17,423 nt of DNA from the NCBI GenBank assembly GCA_903872005.1, contig CAIQJD010000560.1, positions 1-17,423 on the forward strand. Reading direction: 5' to 3'. Every line of letters starts with the position of its first letter. Position 1 is the first letter of the stretch. Shown piece after piece: positions 12,946 through 17,423 of the stretch. The DNA comes from an uncultured bacterium. GTDB lineage: Bacteria > Chloroflexota > Anaerolineae > JACIWP01. Position numbers and translations under genes: made by a program. The notes under the pieces were generated by a model. The model was not told where the DNA came from and did no database searches. It saw only the letters and a program-made list of their open reading frames with translations.

Positions 12946-14944
12946 ATATACGCGTCAGCCCGAAGAACAGCGGCCGCCGCAACCGCGCATCGGCGTCTTC
13001 GTCTGCCATTGTGGCACCAACATCTCGGCCACCGTGGATGTGGAAAAGGTCGCCGCATACGCCGCTACCCTGCCGGGCGTCGTCTTCACGCAGCTCAACA
13101 AGTACACCTGCTCGGACCCCGGTCAGGAGCAGATTCGCCGCGCCATCATCGAGCAAAAGCTGGAGCGCGTGGTCATCGCGGCCTGTTCGCCGCGCATGCA
13201 CGAGCATACCTTCCAGCGGGCGCTCAAAGACACCGGCATGAACCCCTTCTATCTCCAGGTGGCGAACATCCGCGAACACGTCTCCTGGGTGCATCAGGAT
13301 CGGGTGGAAGCGACGGAGAAAGCGAAGGAGCTGGTGGCCGCAGCCGTCGAGCGTGTGCCGCTCCACGAGTCGCTGACCTCGCGCAAGGTGGATATCCTGC
13401 CGCGCGCCCTGGTGGTGGGCGCCGGCATCGCCGGCATCCAGGCGTCGTTGGACATCGCCAACGGCGGCTACCAGGTCTACCTGGTGGAAAAAGAGGCCAC
13501 CATCGGCGGGAACATGGCGAAGCTGGACAAGACCTTCCCGACGCTGGACTGCGCCGCCTGCATCCTCTCGCCCAAGATGGTGGATGCCGCCCGGCACGAG
13601 CATATCACGCTCTACAGCCACTCGGAAGTCATCTCCGTCGAGGGGCATGTGGGCCAGTTCCGCGTCAAGATCCGGCGCAAGCCGCGCTACGTCAACGAAG
13701 ATCTCTGCACCGGCTGCGGCCTCTGCACGCAAGCCTGCGTCTGGCAGGGCAAGGTACTCTCGGAATTCGAGAGCGGCATGGGCACGCGCGCCGCGGCCTA
13801 CATCCCCTTCCCCCAGGCGGTGCCGCTGAAAGCGATCATTGATCCCAAGAGCTGCCTGCTCTTGTCGCGCGGCAAGTGTTCGCGCAAGTGTGAGAAGGTG
13901 TGCGGGCCGGGCGCGATTGACTTCAAACAGCAAGAAGAGATCATCGAAGTCGAAGTCGGGACGATCATCCTGGCAACCGGCTTCGAGCTGTACGACATGG
14001 CCGGCCTGCCGCAATATGGCTACGGCGTCTATGACAACGTCCTGGACGGCCTGCAATTCGAGCGCCTGTGCAACGCCTCCGGCCCCACCGGCGGCAAAAT
14101 CGTCATCAAAGACGGGCGCGTGCCAGATTCCATCGCCTTCCTGCACTGCATCGGCAGCCGCGACGAGAACACCAACGCCTACTGTTCGCAGCTCTGCTGT
14201 ATGCACAATCTCAAGCTGGCCCACCTGGCCGAAGAGAAGACCCACGGGCAGGTCTATCAGTTCTACATTGACATCCGCGCCGGCGGCAAGGGCTACGAAG
14301 AGTTCTACAAGCGGGTGCAACAGGAGGGCGTGCATTTCGTGCGCGGCAAGGGCACGGAAATCTTGCGCGAGGGCGACAAGCTGATCGTGCGCTCGGAGGA
14401 TACCTTCCTGGGGCGCATCGTCGAAGCGCCGGTAGACATGGTCGTGCTGGCGATTGGCCTGGTGCCGCCGCGCGATATCGCCGACATCGCCCGCGTCTTC
14501 AACGTCAACCGCAGCCGCGATGGCTTCTTCATGGAAGCGCACCCCAAGCTGCGGCCGGCCGAGACCAACGTGGAGGGCGTCTATCTGGCCGGCTCGTGCC
14601 AGGGGCCGAAGGACATCCCCGCCACCGTGGCCCACGCCAGCGCCGCCGCCGCCCAGGCCCTCTCGCTGATGAGTCGCGGCCAGGCCGAGATCGAGCCGCT
14701 GACGGCCGAAGTCATCGCCGAGCAATGTTCGGCCTGTGGCGAATGTATCGTGGCCTGCCCCTACAAGGCGATCCGCATGGGCGAAGGGCACGCCGAGGTG
14801 GTCTCGGCGATGTGCAAGGGCTGTGGCACCTGCGCTGCGGCCTGCCCCAGCAAGTCCATCAAGATGGCGCACTTCACCGACCGCGAGCTGATCGCCGAAA
14901 TCGAGGGCATCTTGGGAAGGATGAGCGAATATGAGCTTGCCTAG
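12926..14944 (+). CDS. hdrA: HdrA-like flavoprotein, electron-bifurcating subunit
   Basis: This 672-residue protein holds the FAD that splits or joins electron pairs in Hdr complexes. In order it shows an N-terminal domain with CHCG (C27, C29) plus C62 and C87, the FAD dinucleotide loop VVGAGIAGIQAS (163-174), and VEKEATIGGNM. The HdrA-specific LDCAACILSPKM (C209, C212) follows. An inserted ferredoxin domain has C261, C264, C267, C271 and then C310, C318, C322, C326. Next come CIGSRD (C408) and YCSQLCCMHNLK (C420, C424, C425). A C-terminal two-cluster ferredoxin ends the protein (C601, C604, C607, C611 and C630, C633, C636, C640). C271 is followed by Val, not the usual Pro. The length fits full HdrA. 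It overlaps hdrB by 20 nt and mvhD by 14 nt, in line with a co-assembled complex. Confidence 0.93.
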   Translation: MSKYQPRYTRQPEEQRPPQPRIGVFVCHCGTNISATVDVEKVAAYAATLPGVVFTQLNKYTCSDPGQEQIRRAIIEQKLERVVIAACSPRMHEHTFQRALKDTGMNPFYLQVANIREHVSWVHQDRVEATEKAKELVAAAVERVPLHESLTSRKVDILPRALVVGAGIAGIQASLDIANGGYQVYLVEKEATIGGNMAKLDKTFPTLDCAACILSPKMVDAARHEHITLYSHSEVISVEGHVGQFRVKIRRKPRYVNEDLCTGCGLCTQACVWQGKVLSEFESGMGTRAAAYIPFPQAVPLKAIIDPKSCLLLSRGKCSRKCEKVCGPGAIDFKQQEEIIEVEVGTIILATGFELYDMAGLPQYGYGVYDNVLDGLQFERLCNASGPTGGKIVIKDGRVPDSIAFLHCIGSRDENTNAYCSQLCCMHNLKLAHLAEEKTHGQVYQFYIDIRAGGKGYEEFYKRVQQEGVHFVRGKGTEILREGDKLIVRSEDTFLGRIVEAPVDMVVLAIGLVPPRDIADIARVFNVNRSRDGFFMEAHPKLRPAETNVEGVYLAGSCQGPKDIPATVAHASAAAAQALSLMSRGQAEIEPLTAEVIAEQCSACGECIVACPYKAIRMGEGHAEVVSAMCKGCGTCAAACPSKSIKMAHFTDRELIAEIEGILGRMSEYELA

Positions 14945-15371
14945 CGCGCCCGAACGGCCGACGTATCAACCGAAGATCATCGGTTTCCTGTGCAACTGGT
15001 GCAGCTACGCCGGCGCCGACCTGGCCGGCACCTCGCGCATGCAGTACACCGCGAATATCCGCATCGTGCGCGTGCGTTGTTCGGGGCGCGTCTCGCCCGA
15101 GCTGGTGCTGAAGACCTTCCACGAGGGCGCCGACGGCATCCTCGTGCTGGGCTGCCACATCGGCGATTGCCACTACATTGATGGCAACCACCGCACGTCC
15201 AAGCGCATCCCCATGCTGCGGCAACTGCTGGACTACTCCGGCATCGAGCCGAGCCGGCTGCGCCTGGAATGGGTCTCGGCCGCCGAAGGCGACCGATTCG
15301 CCCACATCGTCAACGAATTCACCGAAGAGATTCGCCAACTGGGGCCGATCAAGACCGTCATGGTGACTTGA
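14931..15371 (+). CDS. mvhD: MvhD/VhuD-like [2Fe-2S] linker subunit
   Basis: This 146-residue protein belongs to the methyl-viologen-reducing hydrogenase delta subunit family. In Hdr complexes this protein bridges the electron-input enzyme (hydrogenase or formate dehydrogenase) to HdrA through a [2Fe-2S] cluster. Conserved cysteines are C21 and C24 (GFLCNWCSYAGAD), C50 (VRVRCSGRV), C75 and C80 (LGCHIGDCHY). The pattern PELVLKTFHEGADGILVLGCHIGDCHY followed by LLDYSGIEPSRLRLEWVSAAEG is diagnostic. The start overlaps the hdrA end by 14 nt. With formate dehydrogenase genes next to it and no hydrogenase in view, it most likely connects formate oxidation to HdrA, as VhuD does with Fdh in Methanococcus. 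Confidence 0.92.
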   Translation: MSLPSAPERPTYQPKIIGFLCNWCSYAGADLAGTSRMQYTANIRIVRVRCSGRVSPELVLKTFHEGADGILVLGCHIGDCHYIDGNHRTSKRIPMLRQLLDYSGIEPSRLRLEWVSAAEGDRFAHIVNEFTEEIRQLGPIKTVMVT

Positions 15372-15392
15372 TCCCTTGCACTGAGGAGAGCC

Positions 15393-16208
15393 ATGGATCA
15401 CGAGGCATTCTTGAAGGCGCTGCGCGAAGCAGTGCAGGCGGCCATGCCACAGGTAGACGGAGTCATCGCGCTGCGGCGCGAGGGCGACGGCGTGGCCGCG
15501 CATCTCTACTTGCCCGGCGATGATCTCTCGGATCTGGAGAGCACGCCGACATTTCCTTTGCCGAATTCCGTGCGGATGATTCAGGCGCGTTACCCCGACA
15601 AGAACTTCGGGGTAGTGGCGCGCGGCTGCGACGAGCGCCAATTGGTGGAGCTGGCAAAGCGCCGGCAGGTGAACCTGGAGCGCCTGCAGCTCATCGGCGT
15701 CGCCTGCACCGCCCAGGACGCCCTGGACTGCAAGTGCGACGAACCCTTCCCCAAGGCCCTCGCAGTGGGCGAGATGGTGGAGGGCGTGCCGCAGACCTTC
15801 CTGGATGAGTTCATGGCGCGGCCGGCGGCCGAGCGCCTGGAGTTCTGGAAGCACGCCTTCTCCAAGTGCGTGAAGTGCTACGGCTGTCGCAATATCTGCC
15901 CGGAATGCTTCTGCAAAGAATGCGTCCTGGAGGACAAGCTGTGGGTCAAGACCGGCGAGCTGCCGCCGCCCTTCCCCATGTTCCACCTCATCCGGGCCAT
16001 GCACACGGTGGGCAAGTGCATCTCGTGCGGCGAATGCGAGCGCACCTGCCCGGCCGACATTCCGCTGACCATCCTGTATAAACTGCTGCGGCGCGATGTG
16101 GAGCTGGCCTTCGGCTATCATGCCGGCGCCAATCCCGACGAAGCGCCCCTCATGGATAGCATCGTCTTCCTGGCGGACATGGACGTGCTGCGTCCGCCGC
16201 AGAAATAG
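15393..16208 (+). CDS. Fe-S dicluster electron-transfer protein, FdhB/FrhB-related
   Basis: This 271-residue protein likely passes electrons between the formate dehydrogenase catalytic subunit and MvhD/HdrA. The N-terminal half contains FGVVARGCDERQLVELAKRR...LIGVAC, with C79, C105, C113 and C115, and recalls segments of FrhB/FdhB-type beta subunits. I do not see a full FAD or F420 site. The C-terminal half is a ferredoxin domain with C159-x2-C162-x2-C165-x3-C169-P and C209-x2-C212-x2-C215-x3-C219-P. An extra cysteine cluster, CPECFCKEC (C169, C172, C174, C177), lies between them. The 15 cysteines listed here could hold more than two clusters. A GAGGAG site lies just before the ATG, which is 21 nt after mvhD. 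The next gene is fdhA-like, 18 nt on. The electron-transfer role is well supported; naming it fdhB would go beyond the evidence. Confidence 0.78.
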   Translation: MDHEAFLKALREAVQAAMPQVDGVIALRREGDGVAAHLYLPGDDLSDLESTPTFPLPNSVRMIQARYPDKNFGVVARGCDERQLVELAKRRQVNLERLQLIGVACTAQDALDCKCDEPFPKALAVGEMVEGVPQTFLDEFMARPAAERLEFWKHAFSKCVKCYGCRNICPECFCKECVLEDKLWVKTGELPPPFPMFHLIRAMHTVGKCISCGECERTCPADIPLTILYKLLRRDVELAFGYHAGANPDEAPLMDSIVFLADMDVLRPPQK

Positions 16209-16226
16209 GGAGTGAAGAGAACCGCC

Positions 16227-17423
16227 ATGGAATACCGCAACGTGCAGACTGTATGTACCTACTGCGGCGTCGGCTGCGGCCTCTATCTGGAGGTGCTGGA
16301 CGGCCGGGTCATCGGCGCGTACCCCGATCCGTCGCACCCGGTCTCCGAAGGCCATCTCTGCATCAAGGGCTGGAATTCGGCCGGCTTCGTGCATGATCCC
16401 GACCGGCTGCAAACGCCCTTGATCCGGCGCGGCGACGGATTCGAGCCGGCTTCCTGGGATGAAGCCCTCGATCTCATCGTCCGCGAGATGACCCGCATCC
16501 GCGGCGAATCTGGCCCCGATGCCCTGGCGCTCCTCTGCTCGGCCAAGGCCACCAATGAAGCCAACTACGTCTTTCAGAAGTTCGCCCGCTCCGTCGTCGG
16601 CACCAACAACGTGGATCACTGCGCCCGCATGTGCCACGCGCCCACCGTCGCCGGCCTGGCGGCTTCCCTCGGCTCGGGGGCCATGAGCAACAGCTCGCCG
16701 GAGCTGGAAGACGCCACCTGCATCCTGGTCACCGGCTCCAACACCACCGAAGGCCACCCCATCATCGGGGCGCGCATCATGCGCGCCAAAGAGAAGGGCG
16801 CCAAGCTCATCGTCGTGGAGCCGCGCGCCATCCAGCTCACACGCCTGGCCGACCTGCACCTGAGCCAGAAGCCCGGCACGGATGTGGCCTGGATCAACGG
16901 CATGCTGCATGTCATCTTGAGCGAAGGGTTGGAGAACAAGGAGTTCATCGCCGAGCGCACCGAGGGGTTCGAGGCGCTGCGCGAGGCAGTGGCAGAGTAC
17001 ACGCCGGCGCGGGTCGAAGAGATCACCGGCATCCCGGCGGCCGACCTGACGGCCGCGGCGCGCATGTACGCCACGTCCAAGTCCAGCGCCATCGTCTATG
17101 CCATGGGCATCACGCAGCACACGACCGGCGTGGACAACGTGATGAGCCTGTCGAACCTGGCCCTGGCGACCGGCCAAATCGGCCGGCCGAACACCGGCAT
17201 CAACCCGCTGCGCGGCCAGAACAACGTCCAGGGCGCCTGCGATGTGGGCGGCCTGCCCAACGTCTATACCGGCTACCAGAGCGTGACCGACGAGAAGGCG
17301 CGCCAGAAGTTCCTGGACGCCTGGGGCGCGACCGCGCCGGCGCGCGCCGGCCTGACCGCGACCGAGCTGGCCGACGCCATCCTCGATGGCAAGGTGCGCG
17401 GCATGTACATCATGGGCGAGAAC
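16227..17423 (+). CDS. fdhA: Formate dehydrogenase catalytic subunit, Mo/W-pterin, Cys form (3' end missing)
   Basis: The frame is open from ATG 16227 to the window end, giving 399 residues, roughly the N-terminal half or more of a typical subunit. The [4Fe-4S] motif C10-x2-C13-x3-C17-x27-C45 ([15 protein letters not shown], then HLCIKGW with K47) is intact. The formate dehydrogenase active-site segment [15 protein letters not shown] places C136-H137 where E. coli FdhF has Sec140-His141; the codon is TGC, so this is a cysteine enzyme. Further family segments are [36 protein letters not shown], and [27 protein letters not shown]. It should oxidise formate (or reduce CO2) at a bis-pterin Mo or W centre. 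An in-frame GTG at 16212 is a less likely start. Electrons probably pass through the adjacent dicluster protein and MvhD to HdrA. Confidence 0.92.
   Translation, partial: MEYRNVQTVCTYCGVGCGLYLEVLDGRVIGAYPDPSHPVSEGHLCIKGWNSAGFVHDPDRLQTPLIRRGDGFEPASWDEALDLIVREMTRIRGESGPDALALLCSAKATNEANYVFQKFARSVVGTNNVDHCARMCHAPTVAGLAASLGSGAMSNSSPELEDATCILVTGSNTTEGHPIIGARIMRAKEKGAKLIVVEPRAIQLTRLADLHLSQKPGTDVAWINGMLHVILSEGLENKEFIAERTEGFEALREAVAEYTPARVEEITGIPAADLTAAARMYATSKSSAIVYAMGITQHTTGVDNVMSLSNLALATGQIGRPNTGINPLRGQNNVQGACDVGGLPNVYTGYQSVTDEKARQKFLDAWGATAPARAGLTATELADAILDGKVRGMYIMGEN

Noticed and set aside
12929..14872. A 647-codon open frame on the minus strand
   Set aside because: It is the complement of hdrA, with no recognisable motif or good ribosome site.
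14874..17177. A 767-codon open frame on the minus strand
   Set aside because: It lies antisense to mvhD, the dicluster gene and fdhA, which have full sets of conserved motifs. Its translation is Arg/His/Gln/Ala-rich low-complexity, typical of GC-rich shadow frames.
1..17423. CRISPR arrays, tRNA or rRNA genes, insertion sequences, phage genes
   Set aside because: No regularly spaced direct repeats, tRNA cloverleaf, rRNA segment, transposase or phage structural gene was recognised in the window.

Overview
The window is a dense, GC-rich stretch with every gene on the + strand. Overlapping stop/start codons and strong GGAG-type ribosome binding sites mark a bacterium. The mix of an aerotolerance (bat) cluster, a YkcB-like family 39 glycosyltransferase, short palindromic elements inside reading frames, and an Hdr-MvhD-formate dehydrogenase cluster suggests a member of Chloroflexota (Anaerolineae, Caldilineae or Ardenticatenia type). 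That assignment is an inference from gene content and style, not from a marker gene.

Region 1 (1-10724) is a long bat-type operon: a 5'-truncated BatD-like membrane protein, BatA, a YkcB-like glycosyltransferase, BatB, the BatC lipoprotein, homoserine dehydrogenase (hom), aspartate-semialdehyde dehydrogenase (asd), BatD and BatE. BatA and BatB are membrane-anchored von Willebrand A proteins with complete MIDAS motifs. BatC and BatE are TPR proteins. BatD and the first gene have a large exported part and a C-terminal membrane anchor. Together they look like a MoxR-associated cell-envelope complex. Two lysine/threonine/methionine pathway enzymes, hom and asd, sit between batC and batD with overlapping or nearly touching junctions. 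Two palindromic elements lie in frame in the leader peptides of batC and batE.

Region 2 (10725-11414) is the regulatory junction. It holds two more strong inverted repeats, a Rex/CRP-like operator, a good sigma-70 promoter (TTGACA, 17 nt, TATCCT), a 77-residue stand-alone Lrp/AsnC effector-binding (RAM) protein, an intrinsic terminator, and two mutually exclusive hairpins just before hdrC.

Region 3 (11415-17423) is hdrC-hdrB-hdrA-mvhD, then an Fe-S dicluster protein and the 5' part of a formate dehydrogenase catalytic subunit (Cys form). By analogy with the methanogen Hdr-Vhu/Mvh-Fdh complexes, it should encode a soluble flavin-based electron-bifurcating (or confurcating) complex. This would couple formate/CO2 to ferredoxin and a disulfide-type acceptor whose identity in a bacterium is not evident from the window.
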